Assembly (NCBI RefSeq): GCF_046237015.1
Contig: NZ_JBJYIN010000027.1
Location: forward strand, 1 to 35,891
Reading direction: 5' to 3'
Source: JBJYIN01 sp046237015
GTDB taxonomy: Bacteria; Pseudomonadota; Gammaproteobacteria; Enterobacterales; Enterobacteriaceae
Length of the DNA stretch: 35,891 nucleotides
Shown: positions 26,374 to 33,667 of the stretch, piece by piece
Numbering within the stretch: the first letter of the stretch is position 1
How the letters are laid out: each line of letters starts with the position of its first letter
The notes under the pieces: generated by a model
Told to the model about the DNA's origin: nothing
The model's database searches: none
What the model saw: the letters and a program-made list of their open reading frames with translations, nothing else
Made by a program: the position numbers and the translations under genes

Positions 26374-26393
26374 CAGCCTAATAAATTAGGCTG
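26374..26393 (-). promoter_or_regulatory. Second hairpin before the attenuator
   Basis: CAGCCTAAT (26374-26382) and ATTAGGCTG (26385-26393) are perfect inverses. The hairpin lies between the rplL stop and the attenuator stem, two bases from the latter. It may be a processing or 3' protection site for the rplJL message. Confidence 0.6.
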
Positions 26394-26410
26394 CAATCTG
26401 AAAGATTGGC

Positions 26411-26779
26411 TTATTTAACTTCAACTTCTGCGCCAGCTTCTTCCAGTGCTTTCTTCAGAGCTTCAGCGTCATCTTTGCTCACGCCTTCTTTCAGAGCGGC
26501 TGGAGCAGATTCAACCAGATCTTTAGCTTCTTTCAGGCCCAGACCAGTCGCGCCACGAACGGCTTTGATAACGGCAACTTTGTTAGCACCGATGCCTTTC
26601 AGCACAACGTCGAACTCAGTTTTTTCTTCAGCAGCTTCAGCTGGGCCACCAGCGGCAACAGCAACAGCAGCTGCAGCAGAAACACCGAATTTTTCTTCCA
26701 TAGCGGAAACCAGTTCAACAACTTCCATTACGGACATCGCTGCTACTGCTTCCAGAATTTGATCTTTAGTGATAGACAT
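26411..26779 (-). CDS. rplL: 50S ribosomal protein L7/L12
   Basis: L7/L12 is the multi-copy stalk protein that recruits translation GTPases. The 122-residue product has the N-terminal dimer part (MSITKDQILEAVAAMSVMEV), an Ala-rich flexible hinge near 35-52, and the C-terminal globular part with GANKVAVIKAVRGATGLGLK. It has one residue more than E. coli, in the hinge. It follows rplJ by 66 bases in the same transcript. Confidence 0.98.
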   Translation of the reverse strand: MSITKDQILEAVAAMSVMEVVELVSAMEEKFGVSAAAAVAVAAGGPAEAAEEKTEFDVVLKGIGANKVAVIKAVRGATGLGLKEAKDLVESAPAALKEGVSKDDAEALKKALEEAGAEVEVK

Positions 26780-26845
26780 AACAATTGTTCCTAAGAATCA
26801 GAAATAGTTTATACGTTAGCAAGTGCGTTAGAAAAGAAAGTGCTA

Positions 26846-27343
26846 TTAAGCCGCTTCTTTTGCATCGCGAACAGCAGCCAGAGTGCGGACCAGTTTGCCG
26901 GCAGCGGCTTCTTTCATGGTCGACATCAGACGTGCCAATGCTTCTTCGTAAGTTGGCAATGTTGCCAGACGGTCAATTTGAGCCGCCGGAATCAACTCAC
27001 CTTCAAAGGCTGCAGCTTTGACCTCAAATTTTGCATTCGCTTTCGCGAATTCTTTGAACAAACGAGCGGCAGCGCCCGGATGTTCTAAAGAATATGCAAT
27101 CAGGGTCGGACCAACAAACGTGTCTTTCAGGCATTCGAATGAAGTACCTTCAACAACGCGGCGCAACAAGGTGTTACGAACAACACGCATGTAAACACCC
27201 GCTTCACGACCTGCTTTACGCAGTTCAGTCATTTTATCTACGGTAACGCCACGAGAATCCGCAACAACCGCAGACAGCGCACCTTTGGCTACTTCGCTGA
27301 CTTCAGCAACAATCGCTTGTTTGTCTTGAAGATTTAATGCCAT
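26846..27343 (-). CDS. rplJ: 50S ribosomal protein L10
   Basis: L10 anchors the L7/L12 dimers to the ribosome and, in complex with L12, represses its own message. It has 165 residues, as in E. coli, and starts MALNLQDKQAIVAEVSEVAK. The C-terminal helix that binds L12 is the Ala-rich end. Its long leader contains the L10(L12)4 binding structure. The ribosome site AGGAG is 10 bases before the ATG. Confidence 0.98.
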   Translation of the reverse strand: MALNLQDKQAIVAEVSEVAKGALSAVVADSRGVTVDKMTELRKAGREAGVYMRVVRNTLLRRVVEGTSFECLKDTFVGPTLIAYSLEHPGAAARLFKEFAKANAKFEVKAAAFEGELIPAAQIDRLATLPTYEEALARLMSTMKEAAAGKLVRTLAAVRDAKEAA

Positions 27344-27605
27344 TAGCTTTTGCTCCTGGATTTGGCCGGAGGAAACCTCCGGAACTCACTTCACCTATCG
27401 CCAAAACGGAGACAGGCGTTGAAACACGGTGAGCAGAATCCAGTAAAAATTATTCTTTATAAAAAGAAAAACATTATTCAGGCTCTGTCACCGTCTACGC
27501 AGGAAAATTAAGTCTCTTACGAAACACCTGCGGTCTTGGACGGAGGCCTGGATAGGCCAGGCTCCAACCGAAAATTCTTTTTTGCCCCACGAGTGGAGCA
27601 ACGGG
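27344..27605 (-). ncRNA. L10 leader (autoregulatory rplJ leader)
   Basis: The long leader of the rplJL-rpoBC message matches the E. coli leader closely. On the minus strand, GGAGCCTGG...CCAGGCCTCC (about 27542-27565) forms the L10-L12 binding stem region. GGTGACAG and CTCACCG flank the middle. The hairpin CCGGAGG-TTT-CCTCCGG (27366-27382) lies just before the ribosome site. Binding of L10(L12)4 is known to block translation of rplJ. Confidence 0.85.
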
Positions 27606-27611
27606 CGTAAG

Positions 27612-27640
27612 ATTATAGGAAAATCACACACCCGAGTAAA
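27612..27640 (-). promoter_or_regulatory. Promoter of rplJL-rpoBC (P-L10)
   Basis: On the minus strand TTTACT (27635-27640) is followed after 17 bases by a perfect TATAAT (27612-27617). It lies directly after rplA, at the place of the E. coli rplJ promoter. Confidence 0.85.
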
Positions 27641-27655
27641 GCGGAACAAAAGCGA

Positions 27656-28360
27656 TTAGATAGCGACTGCGTTCAGACCGCTCTGGTCAACCGCAACACC
27701 GGCACCCATCGTAGTAGACAGGCTAACCTTCTTGATGTACACGCCTTTTGCTTGAGCAGGTTTTGCTTTTTTCAGCGCAACCAGCAGAGCTTCCAGGTTT
27801 TCTTTCAATTGGTTAGAGTCGAAATTGACCTTACCAATAGTGGTGTGGATGATACCGTTCTTGTCGTTACGATAACGAACCTGACCCGCTTTAGCATTCT
27901 TAACCGCTTCAGCAACGTTAGGCGTTACTGTACCCACTTTCGGGTTTGGCATCAGACCGCGTGGCCCCAGAACCTGGCCCAATTGGCCAACAACGCGCAT
28001 TGCATCTGGAGAAGCAATAACAACGTCAAAGCCCATTTCACCTTTCTTGATCTGATCAGCCAGATCTTCCATGCCCACGAATTCCGCGCCAGCAGCTTTA
28101 GCAGCTTCAGCGTTTGCACCCTGGGTGAAGACAGCTACGCGAACAGAACGACCGGTGCCGTGAGGCAGAACGGTTGCACCGCGAACGTTTTGGTCAGATT
28201 TACGAGCGTCAATGCCGAGGTTAACGGCAACATCAACACTTTCTACGAATTTAGCAGTGGCCAGCTCTTTGAGCAGAGCAACGGCTTCGTTGATATCATA
28301 CTGTTTAGTTGCATCAACTTTTTCACGGATCACGCGCGTGCGCTTGGTCAGCTTAGCCAT
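27656..28360 (-). CDS. rplA: 50S ribosomal protein L1
   Basis: L1 binds 23S rRNA at the E site and represses the rplK-rplA message. It has 234 residues as in E. coli and starts MAKLTKRTRVIREKVDATKQ. The signature VLGPRGLMPNPKVGTVT lies near 130-146. It begins 3 bases after rplK, so translation is coupled. Confidence 0.98.
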   Translation of the reverse strand: MAKLTKRTRVIREKVDATKQYDINEAVALLKELATAKFVESVDVAVNLGIDARKSDQNVRGATVLPHGTGRSVRVAVFTQGANAEAAKAAGAEFVGMEDLADQIKKGEMGFDVVIASPDAMRVVGQLGQVLGPRGLMPNPKVGTVTPNVAEAVKNAKAGQVRYRNDKNGIIHTTIGKVNFDSNQLKENLEALLVALKKAKPAQAKGVYIKKVSLSTTMGAGVAVDQSGLNAVAI

Positions 28361-28363
28361 TTA

Positions 28364-28792
28364 TTAATCCTCCACTACCAGGCCCATGGAACGAGCAGTA
28401 CCCGCGATAGAGCGCACCATGGCGTCTACGTCAGCACCAGTCATGTCCGCAGCTTTGGTTTCTGCGATTTCACGAACCTGAGCACTCGTCACTTTACCGA
28501 CTTTGTCTTTGTTCGGCTTACCAGAACCAGACTTGATACCAGCCGCTTTCTTCAGCAGAACAGCTGCCGGAGGCGTTTTGGTAACGAAGGTGAAAGAACG
28601 GTCAGAGTAAACGGTGATAACAACAGGAATCGGCAGACCCTTTTCAATGCTTTCAGTTTTAGCATTGAACGCCTTACAGAATTCCATGATGTTCACACCC
28701 TGCTGACCCAGAGCCGGACCGACCGGTGGACTCGGGTTAGCCATACCAGCTGCAACCTGCAGCTTGACATAGGCTTGTACTTTCTTGGCCAT
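28364..28792 (-). CDS. rplK: 50S ribosomal protein L11
   Basis: L11 is part of the GTPase-associated centre and is needed for RelA activation by uncharged tRNA. It has 142 residues as in E. coli, with the Pro-rich PSPPVGPALGQQGVNIMEF near 20-38 and the RNA-binding C-terminal part. The leader carries the L1 repressor site, and AGGAAAG precedes the ATG. Confidence 0.98.
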   Translation of the reverse strand: MAKKVQAYVKLQVAAGMANPSPPVGPALGQQGVNIMEFCKAFNAKTESIEKGLPIPVVITVYSDRSFTFVTKTPPAAVLLKKAAGIKSGSGKPNKDKVGKVTSAQVREIAETKAADMTGADVDAMVRSIAGTARSMGLVVED

Positions 28793-28808
28793 TTAGCTTT
28801 CCTCAATT

Positions 28809-28837
28809 GGGTAATAGCGCCTTATGATAGGCTCCCC
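28809..28837 (-). promoter_or_regulatory. L1 repressor site in the rplK leader
   Basis: The minus-strand leader has GGGAGCCT...AAGGCGC...ACCC. The stem GCCT/AGGC (28829-28832 with 28819-28822) and the outer GGG/CCC (28834-28836 with 28809-28811) mimic the L1 site in 23S rRNA. It ends 16 bases before the rplK start. The layout follows the known E. coli site. Confidence 0.6.
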
Positions 28838-28880
28838 GTGGTTTGTGTTACATTTCAGACGCCACTATGTAGGCACCTGA

Positions 28881-28918
28881 AAAACAAAAGGCGCGAAATT
28901 GTAGGCTAATTTCGCGCC
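28881..28918 (-). terminator. Intrinsic terminator of secE-nusG
   Basis: On the minus strand GGCGCGAAATT pairs with AATTTCGCGCC (28918-28908 with 28900-28890) and is followed by CTTTTGTTTTTC. It lies about 40 bases after nusG and before rplK. Confidence 0.88.
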
Positions 28919-28956
28919 ATAGGCAAGCTGCTATTTTCAACACGTGTATCGCTAAA

Positions 28957-29502
28957 TCAGCCTTTTTCTACCTGACTGAAATCCAGTTCGACGGGAGTCG
29001 CACGACCAAAAATAGAAACGGATACTTTCAGGCGGCTTTTCTCGTAATCGACTTCCTCGACCACACCATTAAAGTCAGCAAATGGACCGTCATTGACGCG
29101 AACCATTTCACCTGGTTCAAACAGCGTTTTCGGACGAGGTTTGTCACCAACCTGCTGGAGGCGATTCATAATCGCATCCACTTCTTTGTCGCTTATTGGC
29201 GCAGGACGATCGGATGTCCCCCCAATGAACCCCATAACACGAGGTACGCTACGTACGAGATGCCAGCTGGCATCTTCCATTACCATCTGCACCAAGACAT
29301 AACCTGGGAAAAACTTACGTTCGCTCTTGCGACGCTGGCCGCCACGGATTTCAACTACTTCTTCAGTAGGGACCATGACTTCGCCAAACAGTTCTTCCAT
29401 ATTATGGAGTTTGATGTGCTCGCGTAGTGATTGTGCTACGCGACCTTCAAAACCAGAAAACGCCTGAACGACGTACCAACGTTTTTTTGGAGCTTCAGAC
29501 AT
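28957..29502 (-). CDS. nusG: Transcription antitermination factor NusG
   Basis: NusG binds the beta' clamp helices, speeds elongation, links RNA polymerase to ribosomal protein S10 and helps Rho. It has 181 residues as in E. coli. The NGN domain (KKRWYVVQAFSGFEGRVAQS) opens the protein. The KOW domain (EPGEMVRVNDGPFADFNGVV) starts near 124. It begins one base after the secE stop. Confidence 0.98.
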   Translation of the reverse strand: MSEAPKKRWYVVQAFSGFEGRVAQSLREHIKLHNMEELFGEVMVPTEEVVEIRGGQRRKSERKFFPGYVLVQMVMEDASWHLVRSVPRVMGFIGGTSDRPAPISDKEVDAIMNRLQQVGDKPRPKTLFEPGEMVRVNDGPFADFNGVVEEVDYEKSRLKVSVSIFGRATPVELDFSQVEKG

Positions 29503-29503
29503 C

Positions 29504-29887
29504 TTAGAACCTCAGGCCAGTGATAAACGATACCAAACGGACCAGAATACCATCCAGCCCCCACAAAATCAGTGACATCACGGCAGTAACCGCGGCAACG
29601 ATTAACGTGGTGTGTAACGTTTCTTGACGAGTCGGCCAAATCACTTTACGTACTTCGGTTCGAGCCTCACGGGCAAACGTCACTGTTTCTTTACCTTTCG
29701 TGGTTAACAATGCCACACCACCCGCTGCAGCGATTAAAACCACCACAGCCAATGCACGCAAAGGCAGATTAAAATCACGGAAGAAATAATTACCAACAAT
29801 CGCAACGGCTAGCAGGATTGCCACTACTAGCCATTTAATCACTTCCAGGCCACGCCCACTATCCTGAGCTTCGGTATTCGCACTCAT
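29504..29887 (-). CDS. secE: Protein translocase subunit SecE
   Basis: SecE clamps SecY in the inner-membrane SecYEG channel. I use the ATG at 29887 (MSANTEAQDSGRGLEVIKWL), which gives 127 residues as in E. coli and has AGGTTGG before it. The longer frame, from a GTG at 29902, adds five residues. Three membrane segments lie near 20-38, 45-63 and 95-118. The conserved FAREARTEVRKVIWPTRQET lies between the second and third. Confidence 0.97.
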   Translation of the reverse strand: MSANTEAQDSGRGLEVIKWLVVAILLAVAIVGNYFFRDFNLPLRALAVVVLIAAAGGVALLTTKGKETVTFAREARTEVRKVIWPTRQETLHTTLIVAAVTAVMSLILWGLDGILVRLVSFITGLRF

Positions 29888-30003
29888 AAACCAACCTGTC
29901 ACAATGATTCAGACAAATAACTTTGCCCCGTAACCACGGGGCGACCAAACCGAAAGATGTTCTGTAAAACGAATAATTCGGTATTTACGCCGTATCTACA
30001 GAG

Positions 30004-30048
30004 CCTATCTCACCAATGATTATATCTCACAATCGCTGATGAGATAGG
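30004..30048 (-). promoter_or_regulatory. Candidate secE-nusG promoter with inverted repeats
   Basis: A perfect -10 TATAAT (30019-30024, minus strand) lies between CCTATCTCA (30004-30012) and its inverse TGAGATAGG (30040-30048). A third TATCTCA lies at 30023-30029, touching the -10. No good -35 is seen at the usual distance. The promoter would lie about 130 bases before secE. Confidence 0.45.
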
Positions 30049-30067
30049 TTCTACCATGGCAGCGTAG

Positions 30068-30094
30068 AAAAAGGGCATCAAATGATGCCCTTTT
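30068..30094 (-). terminator. Intrinsic terminator of the tRNA-tufB operon
   Basis: On the minus strand GGGCATCA and TGATGCCC (30090-30083 with 30080-30073) form the stem around TT, with flanking A and T runs (AAAA before, TTTTT after). It lies 31 bases after the tufB stop. Confidence 0.92.
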
Positions 30095-30124
30095 ATCGCG
30101 TGTCGCGTCAAACGTTATCAGCGA

Positions 30125-31309
30125 TTAAGCAATAACTTTAGCAACGACGCCTGCACCGACAGTACGGCCACCTTCACGGATGGCGAAACGCAAACCGTCA
30201 TCCATCGCGATTGGGTGAATCAGGGTAACAACCATTTTGATGTTATCACCCGGCATGACCATCTCTACGCCCTCTGGCAGTTCGATGGTTCCGGTCACGT
30301 CAGTAGTACGGAAATAGAACTGAGGACGGTAGCCTTTGAAGAACGGCGTATGACGACCACCTTCATCTTTGCTCAGGATATACACTTCTGATTCAAACTG
30401 GGTGTGAGGCTTGATTGAACCTGGTTTAGCCAGTACCTGACCACGTTCGATCTCTTCACGTTTGATACCACGCAACAGAACACCCACGTTTTCACCGGCA
30501 CGACCTTCGTCCAGCAGTTTGCGGAACATTTCTACACCGGTACAAGTTGATTTCGCCGTATCTTTGATACCAACAATTTCAACTTCTTCACCAACTTTGA
30601 TCACACCGCGTTCTACACGACCGGTAACAACCGTACCACGACCAGAGATGGAGAATACGTCTTCAATTGGCAGCAGGAATGGCTTGTCAATTGCACGCTC
30701 TGGTTCCGGAATATAGGAATCCAGATGCTCAGCCAGTTCAATGATCTTCGCTTCCCACTCAGCTTCACCTTCCAACGCTTTCAGCGCTGAACCGCGAACG
30801 ATAGGCGTGTCATCACCAGGGAAATCGTATTGAGACAGCAGTTCACGCACTTCCATCTCAACCAGTTCCAACAGCTCTTCATCATCGACCATGTCACATT
30901 TGTTCAGGAATACGATGATGTACGGAACACCAACCTGACGACCCAACAGGATGTGCTCACGCGTCTGAGGCATTGGGCCATCAGTCGCAGCAACAACCAG
31001 GATCGCACCGTCCATCTGCGCAGCACCGGTGATCATGTTTTTCACATAGTCGGCGTGTCCTGGGCAGTCAACGTGGGCATAGTGACGAGTTGGGGTATCA
31101 TACTCAACGTGAGACGTGTTGATCGTAATACCACGAGCTTTTTCTTCCGGCGCATTATCGATCTGATCGAATGCACGAGCAGCACCACCGTAGGTTTTTG
31201 CCAGAACGGTAGTGATAGCTGCAGTCAGCGTTGTTTTACCATGGTCAACGTGGCCGATAGTACCGACGTTAACGTGCGGTTTTGTACGTTCAAATTTTTC
31301 TTTAGACAT
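30125..31309 (-). CDS. tufB: Elongation factor Tu
   Basis: EF-Tu is the GTPase that brings aminoacyl-tRNA to the ribosome. It has 394 residues. The G1 motif GHVDHGKT lies near 19-26, the G3 motif DCPGHADY near 81-88 and the G4 motif NKCD near 136-139. The C-terminal domains include VEMVMPGDN. It is called tufB, not tufA, because it follows thrU-tyrU-glyT-thrT and precedes secE, as in E. coli. A tufA copy would be expected elsewhere on the chromosome. Confidence 0.98.
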   Translation of the reverse strand: MSKEKFERTKPHVNVGTIGHVDHGKTTLTAAITTVLAKTYGGAARAFDQIDNAPEEKARGITINTSHVEYDTPTRHYAHVDCPGHADYVKNMITGAAQMDGAILVVAATDGPMPQTREHILLGRQVGVPYIIVFLNKCDMVDDEELLELVEMEVRELLSQYDFPGDDTPIVRGSALKALEGEAEWEAKIIELAEHLDSYIPEPERAIDKPFLLPIEDVFSISGRGTVVTGRVERGVIKVGEEVEIVGIKDTAKSTCTGVEMFRKLLDEGRAGENVGVLLRGIKREEIERGQVLAKPGSIKPHTQFESEVYILSKDEGGRHTPFFKGYRPQFYFRTTDVTGTIELPEGVEMVMPGDNIKMVVTLIHPIAMDDGLRFAIREGGRTVGAGVVAKVIA

Positions 31310-31415
31310 CGATTGTCCCTCTAAGACACGGATAAATCGGTGGTATCACCACATCAACCAAGCAATTGCTTGTCGAATTTTTTAACAGAAGAAAATCAGG
31401 AGGAATAATAAGAAG

Positions 31416-31491
31416 TGGTGCTGATAGGCAGATTCGAACTGCCGACCTCACCCTTACCAAGGGTGCGCTCTACCAACTGAGCTATATCAGC
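31416..31491 (-). tRNA. thrT: tRNA-Thr (GGT)
   Basis: This 76-base tRNA includes an encoded CCA end. It begins GCTGATATAGCTCAGTTGGT, the anticodon loop is CTTGGTAAG, and GTTCGAATC forms the T loop. It is the last tRNA before tufB. Confidence 0.97.
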
Positions 31492-31497
31492 ACATCT

Positions 31498-31572
<75 letters not shown>

Positions 31573-31706
31573 ATCCTGGAACTCGGCTACCTGATATCTC
31601 TGTAGATTTGAAACCAGGGAAATAAAACTTATACATCCCCGCCTTCTTCGATCCGGTTTTAGTGTTTAACACCGTATCGATTTTATCCTGTCACCAGGAT
31701 TGAATT

Positions 31707-31791
<85 letters not shown>

Positions 31792-31806
31792 TGATTGTGT
31801 ACTTGA

Positions 31807-31882
<76 letters not shown>

Positions 31883-31896
31883 ATCAAGTGCTGCGC

Positions 31897-31925
31897 ATTC
31901 TAGGTAGACCGAACGGCCTATGCAA
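31897..31925 (-). promoter_or_regulatory. Promoter of the thrU-tufB operon
   Basis: On the minus strand TTGCAT (31920-31925) is followed after 17 bases by TAGAAT (31897-31902) and a GCGC discriminator, typical of stringently controlled stable RNA promoters. The bases before the -35 are A/T rich (AATTTTTTTG), like an UP element. Confidence 0.83.
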
Positions 31926-31965
31926 CAAAAAAATTGCTTAAAATGCACTATCGCTTAGATTTTAT

Positions 31966-32027
31966 CCAAATTTGAACATGAATCCACAATAGCATCAACA
32001 ATTCGCGCAAAGAACCACCAAATTTGA
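31966..32027. repeat. Direct repeat upstream of the thrU promoter
   Basis: CCAAATTTGA occurs at 31966-31975 and again at 32018-32027, 52 bases apart. These are about 75 and 130 bases upstream of the expected start. The E. coli thrU-tufB operon is activated by Fis from upstream sites. These repeats match the Fis consensus only partly, so the link is weak. Confidence 0.3.
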
Positions 32028-32315
32028 CAACAGCATGAACCCCCAGTGTTCGAATATCAACCAACGATTTGGTTCCCAAAACGTCATACTTACATGCTGA
32101 AGGAGCGTCGTTCGATCCAAACGGCCACAGTTATCACATTCAATTCATTTCAATAATCAGGGAACTAAACCATTAACTAAGCGTTTACCATGATATTTAC
32201 GCCCTCGAATACTGAGATCAAGGAGAATGCTCATGCCATATTTGTATTTCTAACCACGTGCGCCCTATAAAAATCGGCGACAAATGTCTATTGTTGTCAT
32301 CCATACATACCAAGT
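32028..32315. other. Gene-free interval
   Basis: Between the tRNA operon promoter region and the repeat element I see no convincing gene, RNA or terminator. The sequence is A/T rich with scattered stops in all frames. Confidence 0.5.
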
Positions 32316-32317
32316 GC

Positions 32318-32484
32318 ATACCCAATAAACTTCGAGTTGTAGGGTAAATCATTATCATTTAGAGATATAAGTAACGTAGGCCCTTTAACACGACTTATAG
32401 CAACGCCTACGGGGTGAGTGAGATGGATACGACCAAATGACGCAGGGCGACCAACACGCCTGAAACTTAAAGGATGATGGGTAT
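32318..32484. repeat. MITE-like intergenic repeat with terminal inverted repeats
   Basis: The element is 167 bases long with ATACCCA (32318-32324) at one end and TGGGTAT (32478-32484) at the other. The left end continues ATAAACTTCGAGTTG. The right end, read inward, gives CATCATCCTTTAAGTTT. Both ends resemble the short intergenic repeat common in soft-rot and related enterobacteria (ends like TATACCCATCAT..CTTCAAGTTG and CAACTCGAA..GGGTAT). A 74-codon minus-strand frame (32297-32521) covers it completely and is best seen as part of the repeat, not a gene. I cannot name the family with certainty. Confidence 0.6.
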
Positions 32485-32570
32485 ATCTACGTTTATTTAA
32501 CTCATTTATAAGAAAAGACATTATATGCCGAGATGATTTTTTCTTCTTTTTTTCACCAGCAAAGTGGTAA

Positions 32571-32672
32571 CCTGCCTGTAATCAAAATTACCATACGAAG
32601 AAAGGGTCTACGGCCTAAGGCACATTGAACTCAGGCAAATGATGTTCCCTTTCTTACCTGTGTACAGGCAGG
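32571..32672 (+). promoter_or_regulatory. Nested inverted repeats in the coaA leader
   Basis: Three pairs of inverse segments are nested. The outer pair is CCTGCCTGTA (32571-32580) with TACAGGCAGG (32663-32672). The middle pair is AAGAAAGGG (32598-32606) with CCCTTTCTT (32647-32655). The inner pair is GCCT (32613-32616) with AGGC (32633-32636). The first two are perfect 10- and 9-base matches. The outer 3' arm contains the only ribosome-site-like AGGCAGG before the coaA ATG at 32686. A local alternative, CCTG/CAGG at 32657-32668, and the hairpin TGGTAA/TTACCA (32565-32570 with 32588-32593) would compete with the outer stem. I do not recognise a known RNA family here. Confidence 0.55.
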
Positions 32673-32685
32673 CAGAATTAGACTT

Positions 32686-33636
32686 ATGAGAAATAGAGAA
32701 CAATCTTTGGCTACGCCATATCTACAATTTAATCGTCACCAATGGGCCGCATTACGTGATTCGGTTCCATTGACACTGACAGAAGAAGAAATAGTCCAGT
32801 TAAAAGGGATTAACGAGGATCTATCGTTAGATGAGGTTGCTGAGATCTATCTGCCTTTATCACGCCTGCTTAATTTCTATATCAGTTCTAATCTACGTCG
32901 TCAGGCCGTCTTAGAACAATTTTTAGGAACCGATGGCCAAAGGATCCCTTACATCATTGGTATTGCAGGTAGCGTTGCAGTAGGAAAAAGTACGACAGCT
33001 CGAGTATTGCAAGCGTTGCTCAGTCGCTGGCCGGAACATCGCAGTGTTGAACTTATTACCACAGATGGTTTTCTTCATCCAAATAAAGTGTTAAAAGACC
33101 GTGATTTAATGAAGAAAAAAGGGTTCCCGCAATCTTATGATATGCATAGCTTGGTAAAATTTGTTTCTGATATTAAATCGGGAGCATCTAAAGTCATTGC
33201 GCCGACTTACTCACATCTTACTTACGATATCGTGCCAGAGAATAACAAGATACTAGAGCAACCTGATATTTTAATTCTGGAAGGTTTGAATGTATTACAA
33301 AGCGGAATGGACTATCCGCATGATCCACATAGAGTTTTCGTTTCCGACTTCGTTGATTTTTCAATCTATGTTGACGCCCCAGAGGATCTATTGAAGAAAT
33401 GGTATATAAACCGTTTTTTGAAATTCAGACAGGGTGCATTTTCAAATCCTAACTCTTATTTCCATAATTATGCAAAATTAACGGAACAAGAAGCCATTGG
33501 TATTGCTTCACAACTTTGGCAAGATATTAATGGACTTAATTTAAAAGAAAATATTCTTCCCACTCGCGAACGAGCCAGCTTAATAATGACCAAGAGTGCG
33601 AATCATGCGGTAGAATATGTTCGCTTAAGAAAATAG
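32686..33636 (+). CDS. coaA: Pantothenate kinase (type I)
   Basis: CoaA phosphorylates pantothenate with ATP, the controlling step of coenzyme A synthesis, and is inhibited by CoA. It has 316 residues as in E. coli. The P-loop is GSVAVGKST at 95-103. DGFLHPN (about 127-133) and the KKKGFPQSYD block follow. The C-terminus reads RERASLIMTKSANHAVEYVRLRK-like, as in the family. The ATG at 32686 has only a poor ribosome site 13-14 bases upstream (AGGCAGG), which lies in a folded leader. It is convergent with birA. Confidence 0.97.
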   Translation: MRNREQSLATPYLQFNRHQWAALRDSVPLTLTEEEIVQLKGINEDLSLDEVAEIYLPLSRLLNFYISSNLRRQAVLEQFLGTDGQRIPYIIGIAGSVAVGKSTTARVLQALLSRWPEHRSVELITTDGFLHPNKVLKDRDLMKKKGFPQSYDMHSLVKFVSDIKSGASKVIAPTYSHLTYDIVPENNKILEQPDILILEGLNVLQSGMDYPHDPHRVFVSDFVDFSIYVDAPEDLLKKWYINRFLKFRQGAFSNPNSYFHNYAKLTEQEAIGIASQLWQDINGLNLKENILPTRERASLIMTKSANHAVEYVRLRK

Positions 33637-33640
33637 CGTT

Positions 33641-33667
33641 AAAAGGGGATTATCAATCCCCTTTTTT
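33641..33667. terminator. Bidirectional terminator between coaA and birA
   Basis: AAAAGGGGAT (33641-33650) and ATCCCCTTTT (33656-33665) form a perfect stem around TATCA. TTTTTT follows on the plus strand, and on the minus strand the AAAA arm gives a T run after the stem. The hairpin touches the birA stop. Confidence 0.9.

Noticed and set aside
32297..32521. 74-codon hypothetical protein
   Set aside because: The frame spans the repeat element 32318-32484 from end to end and has no clear ribosome site. It is most likely repeat sequence.
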